Positions 1 to 11,491 are shown, numbered from the stretch's first letter. The stretch: 64,000 nucleotides of DNA from Bacteroidia bacterium (GCA_018058135.1 JAGPCK010000002.1:1-64000), one strand, 5' to 3'. The notes: generated from the sequence alone by a model not told the origin. Numbers and translations: made by a program.

Positions 1-131
1 GCATTTAAGCTGGAAACCAAGGGTGCGTGGTTGTTGAGTACTTCAAACTGGCCCAGTGAACCCGGTAGTTTTACCGAGGTAGCCTCGCCTGAAAAAAGTA
101 CTTTATCCGGTGTTAAAATATCTACTTGCAT
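1..131 (-). CDS. atpC: ATP synthase F1 epsilon subunit, partial
   Basis: Only the first 43 codons are in the window; the gene runs off the left edge. The start is ATG at 131, and the N-terminus begins MQVDILTPDKVLFSGEA, the typical beta-sandwich opening of F1 epsilon, followed by a GQFEVLNNHAPLVS block that matches the family's G-x-hGhLxxHxPLxT region. Epsilon is the rotor-shaft subunit that links gamma to the c-ring and can restrain ATP hydrolysis. It lies 85 nt downstream of atpD on the same strand, so the two are probably co-transcribed, as is usual when Bacteroidota keep atpDC apart from the rest of the ATP synthase genes. Confidence 0.93.
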   Translation of the reverse strand, partial: MQVDILTPDKVLFSGEATSVKLPGSLGQFEVLNNHAPLVSSLN

Positions 132-216
132 GGTTTTTAATTTAAAGACCGGAGATTGGCGAAAGTAAACTGACTTGCAATTTTACTTCTGATTAATCTT
201 CCGGCTATAATTTATA

Positions 217-1830
<1,614 letters not shown>

Positions 1831-1844
1831 TCAACATCCTAAAA

Positions 1845-2444
1845 ATGAAGCTGAAAACTGAGTTTTACATACGTACCGATGTGGTACAAATAGCCCGGGA
1901 ACTGCTTGGTAAAGTACTGGTTACAAGTATTGAGGGCCAACGGTGCGAGGCCATTATCACCGAAACAGAGGCTTATGCCGGAGTTACAGATAAGGCCAGT
2001 CATGCTTACGGAGGGCGTTTAACTACCCGCACCCGACCCATGTATCTGCGGGGCGGACATACTTATGTGTACCTCTGCTATGGAATACACCATTTATTCA
2101 ATGTGGTAACCAATATAGAAGGAGTGCCTGATGCAGTATTAATCAGAGGTGTAGAACCTATTAAAGGGATACCGCTGATGATGAAAAGGCGGGGACACCA
2201 AGAACTGAAACCTGCCCTCACTCAGGGACCGGGAGCTCTGTCTGTAGCCATGGGCATTCAAACCATTCATAGCGGCTTACAACTAACAAACAAAACTATT
2301 TGGATTAATGATGCAGCGCAAACCATCGCAGAGCAAGACATCATAGCCTCACCCAGAGTTGGGGTAGCCTATGCCGCAGAGGATGCGTTGAGACCATACA
2401 GATTCAGAATAAAAGGAAACAAGTGGGTAAGTAAACCGAAATGA
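1845..2444 (+). CDS. 3-methyladenine DNA glycosylase (AAG/MPG family)
   Basis: Base-excision repair glycosylase of the AAG/MPG fold that removes alkylated purines; 199 residues, normal for bacterial members. Visible family features are the N-terminal ARELLGKVL block, the ITETEAYAG segment carrying the catalytic glutamate, the KASHAYGG and YLCYGIHHLFNVVT stretches that line the flipped-base pocket, and a late LTQGPGALSVAMGI motif. It is divergent from atpD across a 119-nt intergenic region. The ATG at 1845 is the first good start and gives an N-terminus aligned with the family. It stands alone, with no linked alkylation-response genes. Confidence 0.95.
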   Translation: MKLKTEFYIRTDVVQIARELLGKVLVTSIEGQRCEAIITETEAYAGVTDKASHAYGGRLTTRTRPMYLRGGHTYVYLCYGIHHLFNVVTNIEGVPDAVLIRGVEPIKGIPLMMKRRGHQELKPALTQGPGALSVAMGIQTIHSGLQLTNKTIWINDAAQTIAEQDIIASPRVGVAYAAEDALRPYRFRIKGNKWVSKPK

Positions 2445-2525
2445 GAATAGATAACTAACAGGAATAATGCTTTGCGTTTTTAAATCAAGAAGTTAAACAT
2501 ATTATGATTCCAATAATTAGACATG

Positions 2526-2533
2526 TAACTTTG
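2526..2533 (+). promoter_or_regulatory. Bacteroidota -7 box upstream of the histidine kinase
   Basis: TAACTTTG matches TAnnTTTG exactly and lies 16 nt before the ATG at 2550. The -33 region is weak (TATG at about the right spacing). Confidence 0.6.
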
Positions 2534-2549
2534 CACCCTTTTACATAAA

Positions 2550-3995
2550 ATGACAGACAAAATATGCTTACCTATGTTATACGAAAGAAATCTTACGGAT
2601 ATAATTTTTCTTGTCAATACAGATTTTGCATTAACGGGTTATTTTGCTGAAAACAAATCGTTTCTTTTCACCCCGCCTGAAACATTTTTAGGTAAAAAAA
2701 TAATTGACATTTTCTCCGGAAATGAAGCAGCCTTATTCACTTCTAAACTTAGTGAAGTGATTAACAGCAATAAATCAGTGTATGCAGAATATGATTTAAC
2801 TATTGCCGGAGAATTACGGCATTACAGAGCAGAATTTAAACCAGCAACAGAATCTGCCAACGATGAAATAAGCGAGATTGTCGTTTTGATTAAGGACATA
2901 ACTGAATTTCAGAAAAAAGAAAAACTCTTTATTCAAACAAAAGAACGATTTAAGTCCATATTTGACAACTCTTTTTCAGGAATCGCACTTACAGATATGG
3001 AAGGCTGCCTATTAGAATACAATGAGGCATTTTGTGATTTGTTAGAAGAAGCTGAGGAAAACCTCCGTACTAAAAACTTCAAGGCATACACACATCCTGA
3101 AGATATCGAAAATGAATCTAAACAATTTGAAGAACTGGCTAAAAGCAAGACCAATCATTACAGATTAACCAAAAGGTGTATTACCGCAAATAAAAAAACA
3201 CGTTGGATAGATGCTTCAGTATCGATAATATTTGATAACCTCAATCAACCTCAGAATTTATTATTGATTTTCAACGACATTTCAACTCCAGTTCAAACAA
3301 AAAATGAGTTAGAACAATCAAATCGAGCAAAAGATAAATTATTGTCCATTATTGGTCATGACCTCAGAAGTCCGATGGGATCAATTACGGGGCTGATTGA
3401 CTTGCTAAAAATAAGTGACAAAAATGAGCAGGAAGAAATAATAAAAATGATTGAACTTTCAGCAAAAAGGGCAATGACTTTACTTGAAGATTTGCTTTGC
3501 TGGGGAAAAACTCAGGACGGAATGTTAAGCATGATTTCTGTTCCATCAGATATTAATACAATCCTTCAGGAATCAATTGACTTCATTAAAAATAATGCTC
3601 AGGCAAAGTCCATCAACATTCATTTTAATGCAGAAGAAAATATAACAGTTAATCTTGACCGCAATATGATGTTGACTGCAATACGCAATGTGCTTTCGAA
3701 TGCTGTTAAGTTTACCCCATTAGGAGGAAATGTTTATTGCACAACAAAAATTCTTGCTGATGAATGTGTAATAGAAATAAAAGACACCGGAATAGGAATG
3801 GATAATGAGATAAAGAAAACATTGTTTCAGGTAAGTTCAAACAAAAGCAGAACGGGTACTGCAAACGAACAAGGCAGCGGATTAGGCTTACTTATTTGTA
3901 AAGAGTTTGTGCACAAGCACAATGGTAGAATTGAAGTAGAAAGCGAAAAAGACAAAGGAAGTACCTTTCGTATCATCCTGCCATTAATAGGCTAG
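2550..3995 (+). CDS. PAS-domain sensor histidine kinase (orphan, apparently soluble)
   Basis: A 481-residue histidine kinase with no signal peptide or membrane helix, so probably cytoplasmic. Two PAS-like domains lie at about residues 10-125 and 130-255; the second contains an FDNSFSGIALTD opening and a C-terminal strand ending in IFNDIST. Next comes a HisKA dimerisation domain with the phosphoacceptor His at residue 270 in SIIGHDLRSPMGSI, then a HATPase domain with N box (NVLSNAVKFTP), G1 box (DTGIGMD) and G2 box (GSGLGLLICKEF). No response regulator is adjacent, so the partner is unknown. Its 3' end overlaps the convergent thioesterase gene by 4 nt. By eye it is more A+T-rich than its neighbours. 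Confidence 0.93.
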   Translation: MTDKICLPMLYERNLTDIIFLVNTDFALTGYFAENKSFLFTPPETFLGKKIIDIFSGNEAALFTSKLSEVINSNKSVYAEYDLTIAGELRHYRAEFKPATESANDEISEIVVLIKDITEFQKKEKLFIQTKERFKSIFDNSFSGIALTDMEGCLLEYNEAFCDLLEEAEENLRTKNFKAYTHPEDIENESKQFEELAKSKTNHYRLTKRCITANKKTRWIDASVSIIFDNLNQPQNLLLIFNDISTPVQTKNELEQSNRAKDKLLSIIGHDLRSPMGSITGLIDLLKISDKNEQEEIIKMIELSAKRAMTLLEDLLCWGKTQDGMLSMISVPSDINTILQESIDFIKNNAQAKSINIHFNAEENITVNLDRNMMLTAIRNVLSNAVKFTPLGGNVYCTTKILADECVIEIKDTGIGMDNEIKKTLFQVSSNKSRTGTANEQGSGLGLLICKEFVHKHNGRIEVESEKDKGSTFRIILPLIG

Positions 3996-4519
3996 GAACT
4001 CAAATCAGGCATAAATAAAGCCTTAAGTTCTGTTGCGTCATCCGGTTTCATTTTACCAGCTAAAATAAGGCGCAATTGCCTTCTTCGCAATGCTCCGTCA
4101 AAACGCTTTTTCTCCTCCTCTGTTTCAGGTATAAGTTCGGGCACCTTGGCTGGCGAGCCGTTTCTGTCAAGTGCAACAAACGTATAATAAGCCTCATTGC
4201 TCTTAAACTTTTCTCCGGTTGGAATACTTTCTGCGATAACAGAAATATGTATTTCCATACTGGTATTAAAAGCACGGGTTACTTTTGCTTCCAGTGTTAC
4301 TACATCACCCAGCTTAATACTTTTACCAAAAGACACACTATCTACCGATGCGGTAACTACTATTTTACCTGTATGCTTTTGTCCTGAAATGGCCGCTACA
4401 ATATCCATCCAATGCAGTAAACGCCCTCCCATCAAATTGTTCAGGGTGTTGGTATCGTTGGGTAAAACCAACTCGTTCATAATGGTATAGGATTGTGACG
4501 GTGTTTTTGAATTGCTCAT
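3992..4519 (-). CDS. Acyl-CoA thioesterase, hotdog fold (YciA/BFIT type)
   Basis: A 175-residue single-hotdog acyl-CoA thioesterase that would hydrolyse acyl-CoA to free fatty acid and CoA in the cytoplasm. The family core is clear: NTLNNLMGGRLLHWMDIVAA, in which the N..GG.LL.WMD segment forms the active-site helix, then VVTASVDSVSF and the second strand set LGDVVTLEAKVTRAFNTSM. A charged C-terminal tail (about residues 130-175) extends beyond the hotdog. It lies 42 nt downstream of tilS on the same strand but has its own perfect -7 box, so it can be transcribed alone. Substrate chain length cannot be read from the sequence. Confidence 0.9.
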   Translation of the reverse strand: MSNSKTPSQSYTIMNELVLPNDTNTLNNLMGGRLLHWMDIVAAISGQKHTGKIVVTASVDSVSFGKSIKLGDVVTLEAKVTRAFNTSMEIHISVIAESIPTGEKFKSNEAYYTFVALDRNGSPAKVPELIPETEEEKKRFDGALRRRQLRLILAGKMKPDDATELKALFMPDLSS

Positions 4520-4527
4520 ATTGACCG

Positions 4528-4554
4528 CAAAGGTAGGGAAAGAAGTCTTACAAA
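4528..4554 (-). promoter_or_regulatory. Promoter of the acyl-CoA thioesterase gene
   Basis: On the minus strand TTTG (4551-4554) is followed after 15 nt by TACCTTTG (4528-4535), a perfect TAnnTTTG box. The box ends 8 nt from the ATG at 4519, so the mRNA would have almost no leader. The 15-nt spacer is shorter than the usual ~19 nt. Confidence 0.55.
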
Positions 4555-4561
4555 GTAAAAA

Positions 4562-5893
4562 TCACTCAACCGGGGTCCAGTTCATTTGAATAACACGTTT
4601 GGTCTTTTTGGTAATCTTGTAGCGGTTATCAATGCGCCAACCGGCAATCCAGATAATTTCCCCGTCTGATTCCATTACCCACACCCGTTCCTTATCCGCT
4701 ATGCTCAGTTTCAAATCGGTGAGAAAATCGCTTACTTTTTTCCAGCCCTTCATGCCCAGCGGCTTAAACTTATCTCCGGGCTGCCATTGACGAACAACCA
4801 GCGGAAACTTCACTAAATCACTATCCAGCAAAGCTGTTCCGGGGTTCACAAAAAGGTTGTCAGGCTTTGGAATATGATTAATGGTAATAGTGAATTCAGG
4901 GGTAGTGAGTTCATCGTTTTTCGTTGTAATAAAAAATACTCCGCTTTTATCAGATGCTGCAAATCGGGAAATAATCAGCTCTTCCCTATCCTTAATCAAC
5001 CGGTGTGTATGCGAAAAAAACAATTTACCAGATTGCTCCTGCAATGCCTTATAAACTTGTGTTATAGTAGCTGATGAAAAACCGAAAGGCTGCAACAATT
5101 CAAACAACAAAACCTGTGAAGCTTTGTGTTTGAGTAAAGGCTTCAACGGAATTTTAACAGAACGGGAGGTAGACAGCAGGTGTTTTTTAGCCCACTTCTC
5201 AACTTCCGACTCCAACCATCCGTTGAGTTGCTGCACTACCATAGAGGTTTGTACAAAATGTTGTTCAAATGCCGGGTTTATCTTTTCCAACACGGGCAAT
5301 ACTTCTTTGCGCAATAAATTACGGCTGTATTTATCAGAGGTATTGGAACTATCTTCCCGAAACACAATTTTATACTGTCTGGCATAATCCACAATCTCCT
5401 TTCGTGTTATTTCCAACAAAGGACGAATAATCAAGTGGTTTTCAGGCAACATGCCCTGCAAGCCTCTGATACCTGTACCTCTAAGCATTTGCAGCAGCAT
5501 GGTTTCAGCCTGGTCTGTAGCATGGTGTGCCGTTGCTACGGCTGAATAGCCATATTCTGTTACCAATTTCCGGAACCACTCATAACGCAGTTCACGCGCA
5601 GCTTCCTGTATGCCTATCTTATGCTCCTCAGCATACTGACGGGTATTGATGCGGGCTAAGTGAAAACCAATGTTCTTAAGCTGGCAATACTCCTTTACCA
5701 ATTGTTCATCTCCGTCACTCTCCTCTCCCCTCAATAAAAAATTGCAGTGCGCCACCGCCACGTCCACTCCTATTTGCTGCATTAGGTCAAGCAGCACCAT
5801 AGAATCAACACCACCGCTCACAGCCACCAACAATGTACCTTTTGATGGCAAAAGTTGATGCTTTTCAATAAATGCTTTAACCCGCTGGTGCAT
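4562..5893 (-). CDS. tilS: tRNA(Ile)-lysidine synthetase
   Basis: A 443-residue TilS, the ATP-dependent enzyme that adds lysine to C34 of the AUA-reading tRNA-Ile so that it decodes AUA instead of AUG; normally essential. The N-type PP-loop VAVSGGVDSMVLLDL is at residues 24-38, ATAHHATDQAETMLLQMLRG follows as the second conserved nucleotide-binding block, and RPLLEITRKEI is typical of the family. The C-terminal ~180 residues form the tRNA-binding region, with WQPGDKFKPLGMKGWKKVSD as the recognisable TilS C-terminal motif. It is head-to-head with the OstA-like gene and upstream of the thioesterase. Confidence 0.96.
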   Translation of the reverse strand: MHQRVKAFIEKHQLLPSKGTLLVAVSGGVDSMVLLDLMQQIGVDVAVAHCNFLLRGEESDGDEQLVKEYCQLKNIGFHLARINTRQYAEEHKIGIQEAARELRYEWFRKLVTEYGYSAVATAHHATDQAETMLLQMLRGTGIRGLQGMLPENHLIIRPLLEITRKEIVDYARQYKIVFREDSSNTSDKYSRNLLRKEVLPVLEKINPAFEQHFVQTSMVVQQLNGWLESEVEKWAKKHLLSTSRSVKIPLKPLLKHKASQVLLFELLQPFGFSSATITQVYKALQEQSGKLFFSHTHRLIKDREELIISRFAASDKSGVFFITTKNDELTTPEFTITINHIPKPDNLFVNPGTALLDSDLVKFPLVVRQWQPGDKFKPLGMKGWKKVSDFLTDLKLSIADKERVWVMESDGEIIWIAGWRIDNRYKITKKTKRVIQMNWTPVE

Positions 5894-5947
5894 GTTGGTA
5901 TGTTTTATGCTGATTGTTTTGCCTTTATTTGCAGTAAACTTTACTAC

Positions 5948-7459
5948 TTGAGGCGCACAAAATTACTTCTTTTACTCATACTCCTGATACCCGTTGCCAA
6001 TATTGCTTTCGGACAAAAAAAAGGCAACAAAAAAATCCGTGTGCAAATTGTGAACTCCAATACGTTTGAATTTGACAAAAGCAGGGGAGAAAAAGTAAAA
6101 CGTCTGATAGGTGATGTACAGTTTAAACAAGACGACATTCTGCTGTTTTGTGACAGTGCCTATTTTTACGATGAAGAAAACCTGGTTGAAGCTTATAGCA
6201 GAGTGCGCATTACCAGATCTGACGGCTTTGTACTGTCAGGAGATTTCTTACGCTATGAAGGGGATATAAAACGGGCCCGAATGATTGGTAACGTGCACAT
6301 GACCGATCCCTCCATGGAACTCACTACAACTGAAATGGACTTTGACTTGGATAATAACATCGGGTATTATACCAACGGAGCTACCATTCTGAACAATCAG
6401 AATAAACTCACCAGCCGTTTTGGTTACTTTTATACCAAAACCAATCAGGTGTACTTCAAAAAAGATGTATTGCTTGTGAACCCTGAATACACCATTGATT
6501 GCGATACTTTGTTGTACAACACCGTTTCTAAAACTGCCTGGTTTTTGGGACCCACCAACATTAAAAGTGACGATAATACCATTTATTGTGAGAATGGTTG
6601 GTATGATACACAACGTGAATTATCGCAATTCAGCAGAAATGCGGTACTCACCAGCAAAGAAAATATTGTAATGGCCGATAGTCTCACGTATAACCGCAAA
6701 ACAGGTCTCGGGCGCGGGTTTCGTAACCTCAGGGTAATTGATACTGCCGAAAAGCTAACCATTCGCGGTAATTATGGTGAAATTAACCGACTGAAAAAAA
6801 CCACGTATATCACACAAAAACCCGTGGCTAAAAAACTGATGGGCAATGATTCTATTTATCTATTGGCCGATACGCTTTATTATTTGCAGGCTACAGACTC
6901 CAATCGTGTATTAAAAGCATATTACAACTCGCGTATTCTTAAAAAAGACCTGCAGGCTGTGAGTGATTCCATTGTGTACTCCCTGCGTGATTCTGTAATC
7001 ACACTTTTTAATCAACCGGTCATGTGGTCGGAAGAAAAGCAGATTACAGCTGATACCATTCGCCTCTTCATTCATAAAAATCAACTTGATTCCATGCTGA
7101 TGCAGGGCAATGCTTTTATAGCGACCAAAGAAAATGACAAACATTTTAATCAGATTAAAGGGCGCAACATGAAAGGGCTTTTCAGCAACCAGCAACTTCA
7201 AAGAGTAATTGTTATCGGCAATGGGGAAAGCATCTATTACGCCAAAGACAGCAGTGGTTATATAGGAATGAACCGCATCAGCTGCAGCCATATGCTCATC
7301 AGATTAGATTCAAATCAACTTCAAAAAATCACTTTCTATGAAAAACCAGCAGGAAGTATTTTCCCTGTAGATAACCTTCCTGAACCGGAAACACGTATCA
7401 AAGGGTTCAAATGGTTGGGACATCGCAGGCCTAAACAAGTAATGAAAGAACTATTTTAG
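5948..7459 (+). CDS. OstA/LptA-like envelope protein
   Basis: A protein of the Bacteroidota OstA-like family, related to the LptA/LptD periplasmic beta-jellyroll that carries lipopolysaccharide to the outer membrane. I place the start at TTG 5948, giving MRRTKLLLLLILLIPVANIAFG, a clean signal peptide, and a 503-residue product. ATG at 5900 or 5855 would add 16 or 31 residues that spoil the signal peptide, and 5855 would overlap tilS. The mature part repeats the OstA pattern of short strands, for example VKRLIGDVQFKQDDILLFCD and LSGDFLRYEGDIKRARMIGN. A TAAACTTTAC sequence just before 5948 resembles a -7 box. LPS transport is inferred from the family only. Confidence 0.85.
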   Translation: MRRTKLLLLLILLIPVANIAFGQKKGNKKIRVQIVNSNTFEFDKSRGEKVKRLIGDVQFKQDDILLFCDSAYFYDEENLVEAYSRVRITRSDGFVLSGDFLRYEGDIKRARMIGNVHMTDPSMELTTTEMDFDLDNNIGYYTNGATILNNQNKLTSRFGYFYTKTNQVYFKKDVLLVNPEYTIDCDTLLYNTVSKTAWFLGPTNIKSDDNTIYCENGWYDTQRELSQFSRNAVLTSKENIVMADSLTYNRKTGLGRGFRNLRVIDTAEKLTIRGNYGEINRLKKTTYITQKPVAKKLMGNDSIYLLADTLYYLQATDSNRVLKAYYNSRILKKDLQAVSDSIVYSLRDSVITLFNQPVMWSEEKQITADTIRLFIHKNQLDSMLMQGNAFIATKENDKHFNQIKGRNMKGLFSNQQLQRVIVIGNGESIYYAKDSSGYIGMNRISCSHMLIRLDSNQLQKITFYEKPAGSIFPVDNLPEPETRIKGFKWLGHRRPKQVMKELF

Positions 7460-7662
7460 AATCAGCTTCGCATCTCTTCTCATTCCTTCTGCTTTCCTTC
7501 TTGTAAAGTAACCCTTCTTTAGCATTTCAACCATAGATTGTTGCTGCTGCTAAATTTCTGCAAACTATGGTCTACGAAATTCCGATGACGTAGATGTTTT
7601 CTGTGTTTCCATAATAGGGCGACACTTTGTGTCATCTTTTTTCATTATTGGACACACTCAAT

Positions 7663-7697
7663 AAAAAAGCCCGACCAAATTGGTCGGGCTTTTTTAT
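7663..7697. terminator. Bidirectional intrinsic terminator between two convergent genes
   Basis: A nearly perfect hairpin (arms AAGCCCGACCAA and TTGGTCGGGCTT with a one-base centre) has an A-tract on the left and a T-tract on the right. It can therefore end transcription from the OstA-like gene (plus) and the surface-protein gene at 7718 (minus). The rest of 7460-7717 shows nothing I can name. Confidence 0.9.
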
Positions 7698-7717
7698 GTT
7701 AAAGAGTGAACTATGAA

Positions 7718-10700
7718 CTACTTCACTCGTATAATTTGTTTGCTGGCGGTTTCACCATTCAAAGTTAATTGAACCATGTAATTTCCTGCACTAAGGTTGA
7801 ACTCTTCTGCTATAAAGCTGATTTCATAACCTCCTGCATTTTGTTTACCGTTAAACAAAACAGCAACTTCTCTTCCGTACATATCAAAAACTTTCACTTC
7901 CAGATTTCCACCTTTAACTAAAGAGTAGTTAATGGTTGCAGTGGAAGTAAATGGATTTGGATATACATCGAAATTAAATGTTTGAGCTGTTATTGCCTTT
8001 GAAGATACACTGAAAGCTACTGGTTGTGTTGTAGTGTTCATACAACCGTTGTTATCTGTAACAGTCAGTTTAGCATTAAACGGACCATTTGAAAGATAAG
8101 TGTAAACAGGCGCTAATTGATTGCTTCCGTTTCCATCACCAAAATCCCAATCGTATGTAAAGAATGAAGTACTGCCGGGAGTAAATGTTACTTGACGAGA
8201 ATTAAATACAGTACTTTTAGAGTACGAATATGCTGCATTTGGCAAAGCATTTACAACAACATTTGCACTGGTAGAATCAGCGCAACCGTTAGCTGCTAAC
8301 ACACCTAAATGTATAGTATACGAACCGGCTGAGGTGTAAGTTTTTGATGGGTTCATGCTCGTTGATGTAGTTGCATCTCCAAATGACCAACCATAAGAAA
8401 GTGAGCCAGGTCCTGTAGTAGTGTTGTTTATCTGAACAGCAGTTCCTATACACGCTGATGCTGGAACTGCAAAACCTACTACTGGGCTTTCTTTAACTGT
8501 TAAAACAAACGTTTCAATATCTGAACAAAGTCCTGACACTGCTTTAAGACGCACAGTATATGTACCTGGTTGGAACATTTTGGTTATTGAAGTAGCATTA
8601 TTCTGAACGAAGCTGTTAGTTCCTAAATCCCATTCTGAGGTAAATGAACCACCAAATGTGCTTGTGTTAGTGAAGACAATATCATCGCCTGAACAATTTC
8701 CTACAGAAGTGAATGTAGCTTTTGGAGTTGCTGAAACAGTCACTTGTTTTGTAACAGTATCTGAGCAACCAAAATCAGAGTAGGTAATTAATTTAACGGA
8801 GTAGGTATTTGCGGTAGCGTAAGTATGTTGAGTAGAAAACTCATTGGAGTTGTTTCCATCTCCAAAACTCCAGTTGGCTCCCATTGTACCGAAATCAATT
8901 GTTGAATTGTTGGTTAAACCTACACTTGACCCTTCACAAGCATTACCGGCAGTGAAATCAGCAACAGGAATAGGGAATACAGTTGAGTTACTTGTGAATG
9001 TATTGGAACAACCGAATGCTGTAGTTGCTTTAAGTGTAACATTGTATACACCAATATTGTTGTACATCCATTTTGGGTTTTGAAGAGTTGATAGACCGCT
9101 GTCACCAAAATTCCACAAATACGATATAGCCAAAACAGGTCCTTGAAGAGTAGTTTTGTTGATGAAACTTGTTGAATCACCTTCACATTTATTCACTACA
9201 GAGAAAGAAGGAGTTGGGAAGTATCCTACATCTATTGATTTAGTTATAGTAGTTGAATAACCTAAATTAGATGTTACTCTAAGAGTAATTGTATAGCTAC
9301 CACCCACACTGTATGTATATGAAGGATTTTTAACATTGGAGGTATCCAATGTAGAATTAGGGTCACCAAAATTCCAGCTGTAAGCCAATGTGCCTCTTAC
9401 AATGCTGCTAGTGTCCGTAAAGTTAACTGCTGCACCTGCGCAACCAATATTGCTGGAGAATCCCGGAATCGGTTCAGGAGCCACGTAATAGTATCTGTTA
9501 ATAATTGTATCACAACCATTTGCCATATTACGAGCAGTAATTGAAACAATAAACGTACTGTCAATTTCTGAAGCTGCAGTAGTTACATCTATTCTACCGT
9601 TTGTTGATGCAGTAGGCGGTGTGAAAGAAGATGTCCCTGCTGCAAAACCATAGGGAGTAAGCACACTAGTTGAAGTTATGGTCCACAAAGTTCCATAGTC
9701 AGCATTAGTAAGACCTGCGGGAGCTGTAATATCATATTGAAGTTGAGATCCTGCTTTTGCATTATCAGGGTCAGATACAATTCCTGAAAGGTAATTTCCC
9801 TGATAGGTTGTGCCTTTTGCAAATGACACTCCCTGAAGCAATGGATTGATAGTAGCTGTAACTGCTGTTCTGCTGCTGGAGCAGCCACCACCAAAATATA
9901 AGGTTCCATTCCAAGTTCTTGGGGTAAATGTTCCACCAAATGTCCCTGAAATACCGTCACCGGCATTAATAGTTACTTTTCCATTCGTATATGTATTAGC
10001 TGCAGTAGTATAAGAAATTGTTCCGGAAGAAGTTACATACATTCCATAAGTTTGATTGGCATTCATGGAAAGTTTGTTGTTACCTGTTAATACAATTCTG
10101 TTTTCACCGGCTACTGCATTACTAATAGTTGTAGTTTGTAATAAAGTCCAATTAGCCGCAATAAGTTGATTACCAACATATGTACCGTTCCTGTAATAAA
10201 CAGAAACAGTTATAGAGCCTGTTGATTGGGATATAAACGCTAAGCTATCTAAACGCATAGCTTGATTTGGAATAACATCAAACATGGCACCATTCTGTCC
10301 ATTTCCTGCAGCATAGGTAGTTCTTAGACTGTCTGCAATACCACCCCGTCTTGCTTCTACATAAAATGTAGAAGTATTATTTAAATATGGAGTATTGAAG
10401 TTTGCACCTACACCTAATTGAGTTGTTGATGATGGAGCTGAGAACCAATACAAAGAATCCTGAGCTGAACCTGAAACTGCTGAAAGAGCAACTGAACCTG
10501 CACCGCAACGGCTACCATTAGTAGGTGTAGGGGCAGTTGGAGATCCGCTAACAGCAACAGAATAATTTATTGTGTCATTTGCTCTGTTTACATCAGCACC
10601 CAGATTGGTGTATGCTTTTACGTTTAAAGTACCCCCAGCTAATGTGTTATAAGTTGCAGTGAAAATTACTGTATCTGATGCATTGGAAGCCAGGCTTCGA

Positions 10701-11464
10701 GTAAGTGTTGTGTTGAGTGTTGCAGAACCGAATGAACCGCTAACTAAAGCTATTACAGGAATATTCGAAATTGCAGAAGGGCTATTATTTCTAACCCTAA
10801 CTACAACATTTTCAGATGCCGCTCCACAAACTGCAGCAGGTGATAAAACTGCTGTAGCCTGCACATCGGTTACAGGGGTATAAAGTTGAACGTTGTCTAC
10901 TATCCAGTAATATGACCAATCACCTACAAAACGAAAACGAACCTTTACACCTGTTCTATTGGAGGCAAAAGTTGAAACATCAATATCCTGACTAGCATTG
11001 GTGGAGGTAAATGAACTATAAGTATAAACTGAATTCCAGCTTGTACCATTAAAGACTTCAACATTTATATTATCTGTTGCCAGGTAATTTCCAAAATAGA
11101 ACTGATCCCATTTTAACTTCACTACCGCATGTCCTGTAGTATTAACAGCCGGGGATTCGAGTGCTACATTTTCTGCACCGCCCCCTGATGAATAATTGTC
11201 AGAATCAAAAATAGCAAATGGAGCTGATATTGGAGTTGTAGCTCCACGACCACCTGGATTATTAAATCTCCACTGATCGAAACCTGCATTTCCAGTGATA
11301 ATGTTGTTGCTCCATCCGGAAGGAGGAGTTGAACCTGAACCGGTTGAAAAGTTCTCATTAATGTGAAAAACCTGAGCATAGCTTGATTGGATGCCAAACA
11401 CCACACACACAGCCAATGCCATAAATTTTATCACATGTTTTCTTTTTGTAGAAAATATATTCAT
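7718..11464 (-). CDS. T9SS type A sorted surface protein: MAM/jelly-roll head, six PKD stalk
   Basis: A 1248-residue secreted protein. A signal peptide covers residues 1-30 (cleavage after SSYAQ). The head contains a MAM/choice-of-anchor-like jelly roll (about 32-200), a CARDB-like adhesion domain (about 200-300), an Ig-like segment (about 305-375) and a beta-rich region to about 535. Then comes the shared module (starting near LLQGVSFAKGTTYQG), six PKD domains with WNFGD-type motifs, and a type A sorting domain beginning FDVYPNPF in the last ~85 residues. The stalk recurs in three further genes in this window. T9SS would export it and attach it to the cell surface; a binding role for the head is inferred. 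No catalytic motif is visible. Confidence 0.9.
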   Translation of the reverse strand: MNIFSTKRKHVIKFMALAVCVVFGIQSSYAQVFHINENFSTGSGSTPPSGWSNNIITGNAGFDQWRFNNPGGRGATTPISAPFAIFDSDNYSSGGGAENVALESPAVNTTGHAVVKLKWDQFYFGNYLATDNINVEVFNGTSWNSVYTYSSFTSTNASQDIDVSTFASNRTGVKVRFRFVGDWSYYWIVDNVQLYTPVTDVQATAVLSPAAVCGAASENVVVRVRNNSPSAISNIPVIALVSGSFGSATLNTTLTRSLASNASDTVIFTATYNTLAGGTLNVKAYTNLGADVNRANDTINYSVAVSGSPTAPTPTNGSRCGAGSVALSAVSGSAQDSLYWFSAPSSTTQLGVGANFNTPYLNNTSTFYVEARRGGIADSLRTTYAAGNGQNGAMFDVIPNQAMRLDSLAFISQSTGSITVSVYYRNGTYVGNQLIAANWTLLQTTTISNAVAGENRIVLTGNNKLSMNANQTYGMYVTSSGTISYTTAANTYTNGKVTINAGDGISGTFGGTFTPRTWNGTLYFGGGCSSSRTAVTATINPLLQGVSFAKGTTYQGNYLSGIVSDPDNAKAGSQLQYDITAPAGLTNADYGTLWTITSTSVLTPYGFAAGTSSFTPPTASTNGRIDVTTAASEIDSTFIVSITARNMANGCDTIINRYYYVAPEPIPGFSSNIGCAGAAVNFTDTSSIVRGTLAYSWNFGDPNSTLDTSNVKNPSYTYSVGGSYTITLRVTSNLGYSTTITKSIDVGYFPTPSFSVVNKCEGDSTSFINKTTLQGPVLAISYLWNFGDSGLSTLQNPKWMYNNIGVYNVTLKATTAFGCSNTFTSNSTVFPIPVADFTAGNACEGSSVGLTNNSTIDFGTMGANWSFGDGNNSNEFSTQHTYATANTYSVKLITYSDFGCSDTVTKQVTVSATPKATFTSVGNCSGDDIVFTNTSTFGGSFTSEWDLGTNSFVQNNATSITKMFQPGTYTVRLKAVSGLCSDIETFVLTVKESPVVGFAVPASACIGTAVQINNTTTGPGSLSYGWSFGDATTSTSMNPSKTYTSAGSYTIHLGVLAANGCADSTSANVVVNALPNAAYSYSKSTVFNSRQVTFTPGSTSFFTYDWDFGDGNGSNQLAPVYTYLSNGPFNAKLTVTDNNGCMNTTTQPVAFSVSSKAITAQTFNFDVYPNPFTSTATINYSLVKGGNLEVKVFDMYGREVAVLFNGKQNAGGYEISFIAEEFNLSAGNYMVQLTLNGETASKQIIRVK

Positions 11465-11483
11465 ATGGTAATTATTTAAAACC

Positions 11484-11491
11484 CAAAAATA
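11484..11491 (-). promoter_or_regulatory. Bacteroidota -7 box upstream of the 7718 surface-protein gene
   Basis: On the minus strand this is TATTTTTG, a perfect TAnnTTTG, 19 nt before the ATG at 11464. The remaining divergent region (11492-11662) should hold the HiPIP gene's promoter: TTAAACTTTGC at 11631-11641 is a near match with one extra base. Confidence 0.5.

Noticed and set aside
7460-7540. Small minus-strand ORF (27 codons, Lys/Arg rich) after the OstA-like gene
   Set aside because: It is very short, overlaps the end of the plus-strand gene, has no promoter and resembles nothing I know.
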